64,000 nt of DNA from NCBI GenBank assembly GCA_903861005.1, contig CAIOSP010000146.1:1-64000 (forward strand), in the 5' to 3' direction. Of the stretch, positions 28,080 to 37,338 are shown piece after piece. The DNA is from an uncultured Pseudomonadota bacterium. Lineage in GTDB: Bacteria > Myxococcota_A > UBA796 > GCA-2862545. The notes beneath the pieces are model-generated. The model worked only from the letters and a program-made list of their open reading frames with translations, was not told the DNA's origin and did not search any database. Position numbers and translations under genes: made by a program. Each line of letters starts with the position of its first letter. Positions within the stretch are counted from its first letter, which is position 1.

Positions 28080-29182
28080 GCCCGGTCGCGTCCGGTGAGG
28101 CGCTGCGGGAACGGTTGGTCCCCTGGTATCGGGCGAACGCCCGGGATCTGCCGTGGCGCAGGGATCCGTCGCCGTACCACATCCTACTGTCCGAACTGAT
28201 GTGCCAGCAGACGCGCATCGACACGGCGGTGCCCTACTTCAACCGCTTCACGGTGCGCTGGCCCACGATCGAGGCGTTCGCGGCCGCGTCACCCGACGAC
28301 GTGCTCACGATGTGGGCGGGGCTTGGGTACTATCGGCGCGCGCGCCTTCTGCACGCGGCGGCGGTCGCGGCGGTGGCGCGCGGTGGCCTGCCTGCCGATC
28401 CGGACGCGCTGGCGGAGCTCCCCGGGATCGGCGCGTACACCGCGGGGGCGATCGCCTCGATCGCGTTCGGCGTGCCGGCGGCGGCGGTCGACGGGAACGT
28501 CGAACGGGTGATCAGCCGGGTCGATCGCCTGGACGCCGATCCGCGCTCTAAAGGCGGGAAGCAGGTGCTGCGCGTGCGCGCGCAGGCGATCCACGCGCCA
28601 GGCGTGGCGTCCGAGGTCACCCAAGGGCTGATGGAGCTTGGCGCCACCGTCTGCACGCCGCGCGCCCCGCGCTGCGAGGTCTGCCCGTGGGCCGACGTCT
28701 GCCTCGCCAGGCCTGCGGGGGACGTGACGGCCTACCCCAGGCTCCCGGCGCGCAAGGCCGCGGTCGCCGTGCGCGCGGTGGCGGGGATCCTGCGTCGCGA
28801 TGGGCGCGTCCTGTGCGGGCGCCGTCCGGAGGGCTTGCTGGGCGGCCTGTGGGAGCCGGTCGGCGCTGAGATCGGCCCCGAGGAGGACGCACAGGCCGCG
28901 CTGCGCCAGGCGTTCGCGGCCCGCGCAGGCATGATGGCGCACGTGGGGCCGCTTCGTGGGCAGATCGTGCACGTGTTCACGCACCGACGCCTCACGGTGG
29001 AGGTCTACGAGGTGAGCGCGGAGGAGGCGGTGGGTTTTGTGGGCGACGGCACGTACACCGAGCTCGCGTGGCTGGCGGCAGACGGCGACGGCGTGGGCTG
29101 GTCCAAGCTCGCGCAGAAGATCCTTGCTGTGGCGCCGGTCACAGGCGGTCACGTCGGGGACACCCCACCGGCTGCCGGTTAG
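28076..29182 (+). CDS. mutY: A/G-specific adenine DNA glycosylase
   Basis: Removes A mispaired with 8-oxoG. The 368 residues include catalytic E40 (LLSELMCQQT), a helix-hairpin-helix with ELPGIGAYTAGAI, catalytic D139 (AVDGNVERV), a 4Fe-4S cluster on C193, C200, C203 and C209 (C-x6-C-x2-C-x5-C), and a C-terminal NUDIX-like domain that senses 8-oxoG. The TTG start overlaps the upstream stop; it lacks a strong ribosome site, so translation probably depends on coupling to the MYXO-CTERM gene. Confidence 0.94.
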   Translation: MSPVASGEALRERLVPWYRANARDLPWRRDPSPYHILLSELMCQQTRIDTAVPYFNRFTVRWPTIEAFAAASPDDVLTMWAGLGYYRRARLLHAAAVAAVARGGLPADPDALAELPGIGAYTAGAIASIAFGVPAAAVDGNVERVISRVDRLDADPRSKGGKQVLRVRAQAIHAPGVASEVTQGLMELGATVCTPRAPRCEVCPWADVCLARPAGDVTAYPRLPARKAAVAVRAVAGILRRDGRVLCGRRPEGLLGGLWEPVGAEIGPEEDAQAALRQAFAARAGMMAHVGPLRGQIVHVFTHRRLTVEVYEVSAEEAVGFVGDGTYTELAWLAADGDGVGWSKLAQKILAVAPVTGGHVGDTPPAAG

Positions 29183-29191
29183 GGGCGGACT

Positions 29192-29911
29192 ATGTCCACC
29201 GCGGCCGTGATCATCATTGGCGACGAGATCCTCTCGGGCAAGTTCGCCGACGAGAACGGTCCGTACTTCATCCGCCGCCTGCGAACGCTGGGCGTGGATC
29301 TGCGTCGGCTCGTCACCATCTCCGATGACCTGGACGCGATCGCCGACGAGGTGCGCCGCTGCGGCGCCGCGTTCGACCATGTGTTCACCACCGGTGGCGT
29401 CGGCCCCACGCACGACGACATCACGTTTGAGGGCGTGGCGCGCGGCCTTGGCCTCCCGCTGCAGGTCGACGAGGAGCTGATGGCCTTGGCCGAGCGCCAC
29501 GGCTTCCCCAAGGACGGCGGCACGCTGCGCATGGCGACCGTGCCCGCTGGCATGGAGCGCATCACGGGCGCCGCGCAGATCTTCCCCGTCCTGCGCGTCC
29601 AGAACATCTACGTGATGCCCGGCATCCCGGCGCTCGTGAAGCAGCAGTTCGAATACATCGCGCCCTCGCTCGCAGGCGTCGCGGTGCGCTGCGTCCGCGT
29701 GTACGCGCGCAACCTGGAGAGCGACATCGCCGTGGCGCTCTCGGACATCGCCGCGGCCCATCGGGGCGTGGCGATCGGCTCCTACCCGCGCTTTGGCGAC
29801 AAGGCGCACCGGCTGGTGGTCACGCTGGAGTCGCGCGACGACGACGCGCTGACGCTGGCCGTGGACGCGGTGCACGGCATCCTCGACACCGTGCGGGTAG
29901 ACGGCCCATGA
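29192..29911 (+). CDS. CinA-type molybdopterin-binding-fold protein
   Basis: A 239-residue protein of the MoaB/CinA N-terminal (MPT-binding) fold, as in CinA and FAD-synthase domains. GDEILSGKFADEN near the N-terminus, the TTGGVGPTHDD loop and MPGIPALVK are diagnostic. It lacks the C-terminal nicotinamide-nucleotide amidase domain of full CinA. Function in bacteria is not settled; ADP-ribose pyrophosphatase or nucleotide-cleaning activity is known for some CinA proteins. Starts 10 bases after mutY and overlaps the next start (ATGA). Confidence 0.88.
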   Translation: MSTAAVIIIGDEILSGKFADENGPYFIRRLRTLGVDLRRLVTISDDLDAIADEVRRCGAAFDHVFTTGGVGPTHDDITFEGVARGLGLPLQVDEELMALAERHGFPKDGGTLRMATVPAGMERITGAAQIFPVLRVQNIYVMPGIPALVKQQFEYIAPSLAGVAVRCVRVYARNLESDIAVALSDIAAAHRGVAIGSYPRFGDKAHRLVVTLESRDDDALTLAVDAVHGILDTVRVDGP

Positions 29912-31389
29912 GCGGCCGCGTCCTGCTCCGCGCCACGGCGAGGGTGCGTGGGGTGGACGTCGGCGAGGTGATGGTGCCGTCCGGCACGCCGCTGGTGATC
30001 GGCCCCACGGGCGCGCTCAAGGTGCCGGCGCTGCCCGGGCAGACCTACGTGGCGCAGGTCCGCTGGACCGGTCGCGGTTCCGTGGAGCTGTCCGAGCCGC
30101 AGGGGTCCACGCGCTCGCTCGCCCCCAACGGGGCGCTGACGGTGGTGGCGGGAGATCTGTCGGTCACGCTCCGCGTGGTCGAGGCGCCCGGGTTGAGGCG
30201 CTTCGCGCTCTGGTCGCCCGACGGCTGGCTGCCGTGGTTCTTGGTGGTCTGCACGTTGACGGTGCTCACCTCGCAGGTCGAGGTGTTCGTGGAGAACCTC
30301 TGCCCGTGGTTTGGCATCGCCTGCCCGGTGGAGCAGGACGCGGGCGCCGGGCAGGGGATCGACGCCGAGTACATCGCGCGGCTCATCCGCCACGACTACG
30401 CCGGCGCGGAGGAGGCGACTTCGCCCGAGCGCAAGGTGGAGAAGGCCGAGAAGCTCGCGCCCGGCTGGCTGCCGCCTGGTGACGCTGATGGCGACCTGAG
30501 CCACCTGGGCGGCGCGCGTGAGGTCGACAACACCCCGCAGCGGGTCAAGCCGCTCGCCACCGACTCGGTGCCCGCCGCCGCGCGTCGCAGCACGCCCCAC
30601 GTCGCGGCTCCGCAGGCCACGCCCGCGCCGGTCGCGGCGCCCCAGGCGGACGACGGCACGGGCGACGACGCCGAAGGCATCACGACGGAGGCGCCGCCGG
30701 ACGACGTGCCCAAGCCGCCCTCCCCGCCGCTGCTGGAGCGCGACCAGGGCTGGGGCGTGCCCGACTGGATGCAGGCCGAGCCCGAGGAGAAGCAGATCGA
30801 GTACGTGATCGATCGCGCGCAGCGTCGCCTGCGGATCGATCCCGACGACCCAGGCGCCATCGCCACGCTGGCCTACTACGAGTTCCTGGCCGAGGACTTC
30901 GTTGGCGCCGAGAAGGCCTACGACCGCCTGATCATGATGGATCCGTCGGACGCCGCCGCGTACAACAACAAGGCGCTGATCTACAAGCGCAAGGGCGAGT
31001 TCGCGCGCGAGGAGGGCCTCTACCGTCTCGCGTTGGCGCTCGACCCCGGCGACACCACCGCGCTGAACAACCTCGCGGTCAACCTGGCGCACCAGGGCAA
31101 GTTCGACGAGGCCGTCAGGATCATGAAGGAGCTCGAGACGACGCTCCCGAACGACCCGTACTCCGACCTCCACCGCGCGAAGATCCAGGCGGCCATGGGC
31201 AACGACGCCGCCGCCCTGAAGTTCATGGAGCTCGCGCTCAGCGGCGCCGCCCGCATGGATCTGCTCCACCAGATCGAGTTCCGGCAGGACATCCGCGTGG
31301 ATCCGGCGTTCGCCCACCTGCGCGAGGACCCGCGCTTCCGCGACGTGCTCACCAAGTGGTATGGATCCGACAGCCCCCTCGGAAAGTGA
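29908..31389 (+). CDS. membrane-anchored TPR protein
   Basis: 493 residues: an N-terminal beta-rich domain of about 100 residues (unrecognised, FHA-like in length), a single membrane segment (about 107-124), a Pro/Ala-rich linker (about 200-270), then TPR-like helices (about 290-470) with pattern A-YNNKALIYKRKGEFAR. The architecture suggests a scaffold attached to the membrane. Its ATG overlaps the CinA-like stop (ATGA), so it belongs to the mutY operon by layout. Function unknown. Confidence 0.75.
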   Translation: MSGRVLLRATARVRGVDVGEVMVPSGTPLVIGPTGALKVPALPGQTYVAQVRWTGRGSVELSEPQGSTRSLAPNGALTVVAGDLSVTLRVVEAPGLRRFALWSPDGWLPWFLVVCTLTVLTSQVEVFVENLCPWFGIACPVEQDAGAGQGIDAEYIARLIRHDYAGAEEATSPERKVEKAEKLAPGWLPPGDADGDLSHLGGAREVDNTPQRVKPLATDSVPAAARRSTPHVAAPQATPAPVAAPQADDGTGDDAEGITTEAPPDDVPKPPSPPLLERDQGWGVPDWMQAEPEEKQIEYVIDRAQRRLRIDPDDPGAIATLAYYEFLAEDFVGAEKAYDRLIMMDPSDAAAYNNKALIYKRKGEFAREEGLYRLALALDPGDTTALNNLAVNLAHQGKFDEAVRIMKELETTLPNDPYSDLHRAKIQAAMGNDAAALKFMELALSGAARMDLLHQIEFRQDIRVDPAFAHLREDPRFRDVLTKWYGSDSPLGK

Positions 31390-31464
31390 CCGTCCGGGAC
31401 CGACAGTGGCAACCAGGACCCAGACGCCGTAAGGCGCAGGCCGAAAGTCAGAGGAGGTCGAGCG

Positions 31465-31956
31465 ATGGCGCGTACGGCGATCTACGCGGGATCGTTTGAT
31501 CCCGTCACCAATGGCCATGTCGACATCATCACGCGCGGCGCGCGGCTGTTTGACCGTCTGGTCGTCGCGGTGGGGAACAACCCGACCAAGAAGTACCTGT
31601 TCGACCTGGAGACCCGCACGCAGATGATCGCGGAGGCGTGCACCGAGGTCCCCAACCTCGAGGTCGTGCCGTTCCGCGGGCTGCTGGTCGACGCCGCGCG
31701 CAAGTACGACGCCGACGTGGTGCTCCGCGGCCTGCGCGCGCTGTCGGACTTCGACCTCGAGTTCCGCAACGGCCTCGCCAACCGGGCCCTGTCCGGCATC
31801 GAGACGTTCTTCCTGCTCGCCGACCCGTCGCTGATCTACGTGTCGTCGTCGCTGGTGCGCGAGATCGCCATGTACGGCGGCGACGTCTCCGGCTTTGTGC
31901 CCGGCCCCGTGGCCGAGGCCGTGCGTCGCCTGTACCCCGCGGCGCCCCCCGGATGA
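31465..31956 (+). CDS. coaD: phosphopantetheine adenylyltransferase
   Basis: Fourth enzyme of CoA biosynthesis, transferring AMP to 4'-phosphopantetheine. The 163 residues show GSFDPVTNGHVDI (the T/HxGH nucleotide-binding motif) and SSSLVREI near the end (the ISSTxxR motif), as in other CoaD proteins. A GAGGAGG lies just upstream of the ATG. The TGA overlaps the ATG of the next gene (ATGA), an unusual partner. Confidence 0.97.
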   Translation: MARTAIYAGSFDPVTNGHVDIITRGARLFDRLVVAVGNNPTKKYLFDLETRTQMIAEACTEVPNLEVVPFRGLLVDAARKYDADVVLRGLRALSDFDLEFRNGLANRALSGIETFFLLADPSLIYVSSSLVREIAMYGGDVSGFVPGPVAEAVRRLYPAAPPG

Positions 31957-34115
31957 CCTTGTTCGCGTGCCTGTTCGGCGTCGCGCTCGCCGCGTCGTCG
32001 GTCGACACCGCCGCGAACGAGGGCGCCAAGCTCCAGGTCGCCTCGTGGATCGACCTGGGCGAGTTCGGCAACGCGCTGGCGCTGAGCCGCCGCGGGTTCC
32101 GCTCGCACCCTGACGACCCCGAGTGGGCGACCGCCCGCCTGGACGCGCTCGCTGCCGCCGGCATGGACGCGTGGATCGGCGACGAGCTGTCCGACGCGCA
32201 CCTCAAGCCCGAAGTCCGGGTGGCCGTCCGCATGGAGCTGGTCACGCTGGGGCGGGCCCGCGCGCTGCCTGCCGCCGACGACGGGCCGGACGCAGAGTTG
32301 GCGCACGCCTGGATCTCGCTCGCCGCGCACGACACAGGGCCCGCCAAGCGGATCATGGGCGCGTCCTACGACATGGCGCATCTGCGGCTGCGCGCGGCGC
32401 TCGCCAAGGAGGAAGGGGATCGCGTCGCCCTGTCGGACCTCCTCGACATCTGGCCTGAAGACCCCGCCACCGACCTCACGCCGTTCACGCCGCTGTGGGA
32501 CGAGGACCTCCCGCGCGGCCAGGCGCGCGTCGTCGAAGGTGCGAAGGCGACGCTCCTGCTGCGCGTGGACGGGCTCATCGCGGGGGAGTCGCCGGTCGGC
32601 TGGCTCCGCGCGGCGGCGCTGCTCCTGGCGGTGAAGGACCAGGAGCGCCTGGGCGTGCTCGCCGATCGCGTGGACGCGGATCGCGGCGGACCGGTCACGC
32701 CTGAGCTCCTCGGCGTCGCGCTCACCGGCTCCACGGAGTCCTGGGACCTGTGGGAGGTGGCGCGCCGTCCTCGCTGGTCCAAGGAGATGATCGACGCGGC
32801 GGCCGGGGTGCTGGGCCGCCAGCCGGCGCCGGTCTTCCCCTGGGCGCGACCGGACGAGGCGCCCCGGCTGGCCGCGGGGATCGCCAAGTTGCTGGTCGCG
32901 CACGGGCAGGACGTCGACGCGGACAAGCTGCTGCAGGCCCACGGCGGCGCCTGCGCGCGGCCGGTCGGGGCCGAGTGGGCGGTGGTCAACACGATGAAGC
33001 GGGAGGGGCGGGCCTTGGCCGAGCACGTCCTGCTGCGCTGCGTCGGCTCGGTGGACCCGATGCCCGCGATCGATCCGACCAACCTCGACGTGGATCGGCA
33101 GATCAGCGAGGCGGCGGCGGGCTGGCGTGACTTCGGCCGCGTGATGGCGCTGGGCGGCTGGAAGACGGAGGCCGCCATCGCGTTTGGTGTGTCCGCGCAC
33201 CTGGCCCCCGACGACGAGGTGATCTCGCTCGCGCGGGCCGACGCCGCGGACGCCGACCTGCCTGTGGACGGTCATGGGCTCCCGACCGTCCCTGGGCTCC
33301 TGGCCGCGCTGGACCGCGCGTCCTTCCTGCAGCCGGAGTCGGCGTTCGAGCTGGCCCGGGCCTCGGCGGTGCGGGCGCGGACCGCGGCCTGGCTGGACCC
33401 GTCCCCCGAGCACATGGCCGCGCGCGTGACCTCGCCGCGGGCGTGCGGCGCGCCTCTACGCGACCGCTGCGCGCTGGAGGGGGCGGTGGCGGTAGAGGCC
33501 GCGCGGCGCGCCTCGCGCTCGGTTCCGGAGGGCCTGCCCACCGTGACGGACATGGGGGCCGCGCGCGCGGCGGGCGCGTGGATCGATCGCCTCCAGCGTT
33601 CGTGGTTCTCGCGCAGCGCCGCGCTTGACCGTCTATCGACTGAAGGCGCTCGACCTGACTTCTCCGCGATCCTGGCGCTCGGGACCGGCGTTCGGGTGGG
33701 GCGCCCCATCCCAGAGTTCGACCTGTCGGGCGTGAAGTCCACCGACCTGCGCGGCAACGTGCTCGTGCTGTCGTTCTGGGCGAGCTGGTGCCGGCCCTGC
33801 TTCGCCGAGCTCCCGCTGCTGGACTCGCTCGCCAAGGCGTGGGAGCGAGACCATCTGCCGGTCCGCGTGCTGGCGATCTCGGTGGACGACGACGTCAGCC
33901 GCTACGCCCGCGCGCTGGCCAAGCTACCGTGGGACACCATGAGCGTGTTGCGCGACCCGAGCATGCGGGCTGACTTCCAGGTCGATACCTTGCCGACGAC
34001 GTATGTGGTGGACACCACGGGCGTGCTTAGATCGGTCACGGTCGGCTACGACGGATCAAACCTGGGTGCCTTGGATCGCGCTGTCCGCAGCTGGTCCAGT
34101 CTGGCGTCGCAGTAG
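31953..34115 (+). CDS. exported helical-repeat protein with C-terminal TlpA-like thioredoxin domain
   Basis: 720 residues: a short signal peptide (MTLFACLFGVALAAS), about 570 residues of predicted helical, TPR-like Ala-rich sequence, then a redoxin/TlpA domain with FWASWCRPCF (Cys about 613 and 616), AISVDDD and a TLPTTYVVD cis-Pro loop. It is probably a periplasmic thiol-disulfide protein with a large protein-binding scaffold. Translationally coupled to coaD; glmS follows 12 bases later. It may be a redox chaperone for envelope proteins, but no substrate can be read from the sequence. Confidence 0.78.
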   Translation: MTLFACLFGVALAASSVDTAANEGAKLQVASWIDLGEFGNALALSRRGFRSHPDDPEWATARLDALAAAGMDAWIGDELSDAHLKPEVRVAVRMELVTLGRARALPAADDGPDAELAHAWISLAAHDTGPAKRIMGASYDMAHLRLRAALAKEEGDRVALSDLLDIWPEDPATDLTPFTPLWDEDLPRGQARVVEGAKATLLLRVDGLIAGESPVGWLRAAALLLAVKDQERLGVLADRVDADRGGPVTPELLGVALTGSTESWDLWEVARRPRWSKEMIDAAAGVLGRQPAPVFPWARPDEAPRLAAGIAKLLVAHGQDVDADKLLQAHGGACARPVGAEWAVVNTMKREGRALAEHVLLRCVGSVDPMPAIDPTNLDVDRQISEAAAGWRDFGRVMALGGWKTEAAIAFGVSAHLAPDDEVISLARADAADADLPVDGHGLPTVPGLLAALDRASFLQPESAFELARASAVRARTAAWLDPSPEHMAARVTSPRACGAPLRDRCALEGAVAVEAARRASRSVPEGLPTVTDMGAARAAGAWIDRLQRSWFSRSAALDRLSTEGARPDFSAILALGTGVRVGRPIPEFDLSGVKSTDLRGNVLVLSFWASWCRPCFAELPLLDSLAKAWERDHLPVRVLAISVDDDVSRYARALAKLPWDTMSVLRDPSMRADFQVDTLPTTYVVDTTGVLRSVTVGYDGSNLGALDRAVRSWSSLASQ

Positions 34116-34127
34116 CGGAGGTCTCGA

Positions 34128-35951
34128 ATGTGTGGAATCGTCGGGTTCATCGGGTCTCGTCGCGCGCTGCCCGTGCTGGTCGAGGGCCTGCGTCGCCAGG
34201 AGTACCGCGGGTATGACTCCGCGGGCGTGGCCCTGGTGTCCGACGGCGGGATGTGGGTCCGCAAGACCACCGGCCGCGTGGCTGAGCTGGCGCGCGCGGT
34301 GGCGGACGGCCCCGGCGGGGTGGTTGGGATCGCCCACACGCGCTGGGCCACGCACGGCGGCGTCACGGTCGCCAACGCCCACCCGCACCTGGACAGCCTC
34401 GAGCGCATCGCCGTCGTCCACAATGGCATCGTCGAGAACGAGCGGGCGCTGCGCCGCGCGCTCCAGGCCGAAGGCGTGGTGTTTCGTAGCGAGACCGACA
34501 CGGAGGTCCTGCCGCACCTGATCCGCAAGTTCTACTCGGGCAACCCGACCGACGCCGTGCTGCGGGCGCTCGAGCACATCCGCGGCACCTACGGCATCGT
34601 CGTCGCGTTCGCCGACCACCCCGAAATGCTGATCGTGGCGCGCAACGGATCGCCGCTGGTCTGCGGCATCGGTGACGGTGAGACGGTGATCGCGTCCGAC
34701 CCTCAGGCGGTCGTCGAGCACACGCGCCGCGTCGTCTATCTGCAGGATCGCGAGATGGCGATCGTGCGCGCGGGCGAGGTGGAGGTCCGCGGCTTTGACG
34801 GCGGCGTGCTGGACCTCAACGTCCAGCTGATCGACGCCGACTACGACGTCGCCAACCGCGAGGGCTTCCCGCACTTCATGCTCAAGGAGATCCACGAGCA
34901 GCCGCGTAGCATCCGTCGCTGCCTGCTCGGGCGCATCCAGCGTGAGGACGGCCTGGCCAAGCTCGGCGGTCTGTCCATGAAGCCCCGCGATCTGGTGGCG
35001 ATCCAGCGCGTGATCACGGTGGGCTGCGGCACCAGCTTCCACGCCGGCATGGCGGGCGCCATGGCGATCGAGGCGCTGGCGCGTGTGCCCGCGCACTGCG
35101 AGATCGCGTCGGAGTACCGCTACCGCCACCCGATCATCGAGCGCGACGCGCTCTTCCTGGCCGTCAGCCAGTCGGGCGAGACGGCCGACACCCTGGGCGC
35201 CGTGCAGGAGATCCAGCTCAAGGGCGGGCAGGTGATGGGCGTGGTCAACGTGGTCGGCTCGACCATCGCGCGCACCACCGGCCGCGGCGTGTACATCCAC
35301 AGCGGGCCCGAGGTCGCGGTGGCTTCCACTAAGGCGTTCACCTCGCAGGTGACGGCGCTGTTGGTGTTCACGCTCATGCTCGCCCGCACGCGCGACCTGT
35401 CGCTGCCGCGCGGACAGGCGGTCGCCGCGGCGCTGGACTCGGTGCCGGAGCACGTGACCCACTACCTGCAGAACCCTGGCCCCATCGATCAGGTCGTCGA
35501 GGTCGTGAAGAACGCCCGCTACGTGCTGTTCATGGGTCGCGGGTACTCGTACCCGGTGGCGTTGGAGGGCGCGCTCAAGCTCAAGGAGATCGCGTACCTG
35601 CCGTGTGAGGCCTACGCGTCCGGCGAGATGAAGCACGGCCCGATCGCGATGATCGAGGAGGGTACTCCCGTGATCGCGATCGTCCCGATGGACGATCAGC
35701 GCGAGAAGACGCTGTCGAACCTCAAGGAGGTCGAGGCGCGGGGCGCCCGCATCATCGCCATCCACACGGAGGGTGACGAGGAGATCGCGGCCCTGGCCGA
35801 CATCGCCATCGCCATCCCCGCCGTGGCGGACTTCGTCTCGCCGCTGGTGACGGTGCTGCCGCTGCAGCTCATCGCGTACCACACAGGCATCGCGCTCGGT
35901 CGCGACATCGACAAGCCTCGCAACCTCGCGAAGTCCGTCACCGTCGAGTAG
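34128..35951 (+). CDS. glmS: glutamine-fructose-6-phosphate aminotransferase (isomerizing)
   Basis: Makes glucosamine-6-phosphate for peptidoglycan and LPS. At 607 residues it is full length: N-terminal glutaminase with Cys2 nucleophile (MCGIVGFIG), then two SIS sugar-isomerase domains (CGTSFHAG; SQSGETADT; the C-terminal KSVTVE ending). GGAG precedes the ATG. The cluster coaD, TlpA-like, glmS is compact. No glmS ribozyme is seen, as expected outside Firmicutes. Confidence 0.97.
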   Translation: MCGIVGFIGSRRALPVLVEGLRRQEYRGYDSAGVALVSDGGMWVRKTTGRVAELARAVADGPGGVVGIAHTRWATHGGVTVANAHPHLDSLERIAVVHNGIVENERALRRALQAEGVVFRSETDTEVLPHLIRKFYSGNPTDAVLRALEHIRGTYGIVVAFADHPEMLIVARNGSPLVCGIGDGETVIASDPQAVVEHTRRVVYLQDREMAIVRAGEVEVRGFDGGVLDLNVQLIDADYDVANREGFPHFMLKEIHEQPRSIRRCLLGRIQREDGLAKLGGLSMKPRDLVAIQRVITVGCGTSFHAGMAGAMAIEALARVPAHCEIASEYRYRHPIIERDALFLAVSQSGETADTLGAVQEIQLKGGQVMGVVNVVGSTIARTTGRGVYIHSGPEVAVASTKAFTSQVTALLVFTLMLARTRDLSLPRGQAVAAALDSVPEHVTHYLQNPGPIDQVVEVVKNARYVLFMGRGYSYPVALEGALKLKEIAYLPCEAYASGEMKHGPIAMIEEGTPVIAIVPMDDQREKTLSNLKEVEARGARIIAIHTEGDEEIAALADIAIAIPAVADFVSPLVTVLPLQLIAYHTGIALGRDIDKPRNLAKSVTVE

Positions 35952-35987
35952 CGGCGGGGTGGGGGCGGCAGGGCGGACGCCGAGCCG

Positions 35988-37238
35988 TCAGCCGGTCGAC
36001 AGCAGCAGGCCTGACGCCGACCACATCCAGAGTCGGCCGTGGCGGGTGAGGCAGCAGTCCACCCCGAGCGTGGCCCAGGTGGGCGGCGGCGGGGTGCACT
36101 TGGGCGCGGTGGGCAGGTCGTGGACGTGCTCGACGGCGCCGTGGTTGGTGACCCGGACCCAGCGGTGATCGGCGCTGCCAAAGTAGGCGGCGTCGCCGAG
36201 CGCGCGCGCCGTGACCCAGTGCCCCTCCGGCATGCGGGTGCCGCCCAGGCTGGCGCCAGTGCGGGGGTCGAGCCAGCGCACGCGGCGGTGTCCGTCGCTC
36301 GTGGCCCAGCCGGCGCGGGTGGCGGCGGTGGGGCCGGGGCCGAGCAGGGAGCCGGTGGTGCGCGAGTGCGTCACGAACGACCAGATCGAGCCCTCGGGGC
36401 CGCCGATGTGCCCGTCGTCCCACACCGGCGGGCAAGACATCCACGCGAGCGCGGCGTCGTCGCCGGGCGCGAGCAGCGTGTCGGGGTCGAGCACGATGGC
36501 GCCGGGTTCGCGGACCCGCAGGCTCCCGTCGCGCGTGTCCAAGACGACCGCGTCGCCGTCGTGCAGTCCGGCCACGCGTGCGCCGTCGGCCGAGAAGCGG
36601 ACCGGGCCGTGCGGGTCAAGCGACAGCGCGAGCGAGGCGACGCTGTGGCTGGGGGCCGCGGCGCGTTCAACCCCGTGCTCGCCGAGCACCGCGACCGCGC
36701 CATACGGGCCCGCGATCAGCGACTCACCCTTGCCAATCGCGCCGACCGCGACAGGTTGCAGACCGCACGCTTGCCGGTAGATCCATCCAGAGTCGGACCA
36801 CACCACGCCAAGGCCGGCCGTGAAGGGCGCGGTGTCCGACGCGCGACGCGCGCCGTCGGTCAGGGCGAGCGCGTCCGTCGTCCAGCCAGCGCCCTGCCGA
36901 CGAAGGAGCACGCCGTCGCCGCGCCGGAGGTGCCGCTCCCTATCGAGGCTCCACCCGGTGCTCTCCGCGCGGATCTCACGGCCGGTGCCTGCGATCGCGA
37001 CGGCGTCACCCTGACGCGTGACGTGGGGCGCCTCGCCGACTTGGGCGGCCAGCACGTGATCCTTGAGCGGGATCCAGGCGACACCGCCGACCACCACGCC
37101 CGTGCCACCAGGCGCCGCGAACGCGTGCACGCCGCGGGGGAGGGCGTGCACCGCGGGGCGGGCGTCATGGGCGTCGCGAGCGAAGACGCTCACAGGGGCG
37201 CTGACGTCAGACCAACGGGCAGAGGTGTGAGGAGGCAT
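35988..37238 (-). CDS. unknown protein, beta-propeller-like
   Basis: A 416-residue soluble protein without signal peptide. It is rich in Gly, Ala, Asp and Trp with short alternating beta-strand repeats (patterns such as GD-x-V-L-D-x-R-x-G-S-L-R-V and W-x-x-R-x-G-x-x-G-x), suggesting a beta-propeller similar to WD40 or PQQ repeats, but I cannot assign a family. AGGAG precedes the ATG. It converges with glmS and is divergent from the lipoprotein at 37339. Confidence 0.6.
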   Translation of the reverse strand: MPPHTSARWSDVSAPVSVFARDAHDARPAVHALPRGVHAFAAPGGTGVVVGGVAWIPLKDHVLAAQVGEAPHVTRQGDAVAIAGTGREIRAESTGWSLDRERHLRRGDGVLLRRQGAGWTTDALALTDGARRASDTAPFTAGLGVVWSDSGWIYRQACGLQPVAVGAIGKGESLIAGPYGAVAVLGEHGVERAAAPSHSVASLALSLDPHGPVRFSADGARVAGLHDGDAVVLDTRDGSLRVREPGAIVLDPDTLLAPGDDAALAWMSCPPVWDDGHIGGPEGSIWSFVTHSRTTGSLLGPGPTAATRAGWATSDGHRRVRWLDPRTGASLGGTRMPEGHWVTARALGDAAYFGSADHRWVRVTNHGAVEHVHDLPTAPKCTPPPPTWATLGVDCCLTRHGRLWMWSASGLLLSTG

Positions 37239-37281
37239 CGACTCCTGCTAGCCGCGGGCACGCGCCTTGGCGAGCGCGTGG

Positions 37282-37316
37282 TTTTACGCGCGCGCCATCC
37301 CGCGAGGTGCTAGATT
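37282..37316 (+). promoter_or_regulatory. possible promoter for the MopE-motif lipoprotein
   Basis: TGCTAGATT at 37308-37316 resembles an extended -10 box, about 25 bases before the start codon region. A TTTACG (37283-37288) sits 22 bases upstream of TAGATT, which is longer than the usual 17, so the -35 is doubtful. Inference only. Confidence 0.3.
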
Positions 37317-37338
37317 GCGGTCATCGAGGAGTGCCCCG

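Noticed and set aside
28289-29875. 528-codon open frame antisense to mutY and the CinA-like gene
   Set aside because: Both sense genes have firm catalytic motifs, and the antisense protein is Arg/His/Ala-rich without structure.
34128-34140. glmS riboswitch/ribozyme
   Set aside because: Only about 12 bases separate glmS from the upstream gene, which is too little space for the ribozyme.
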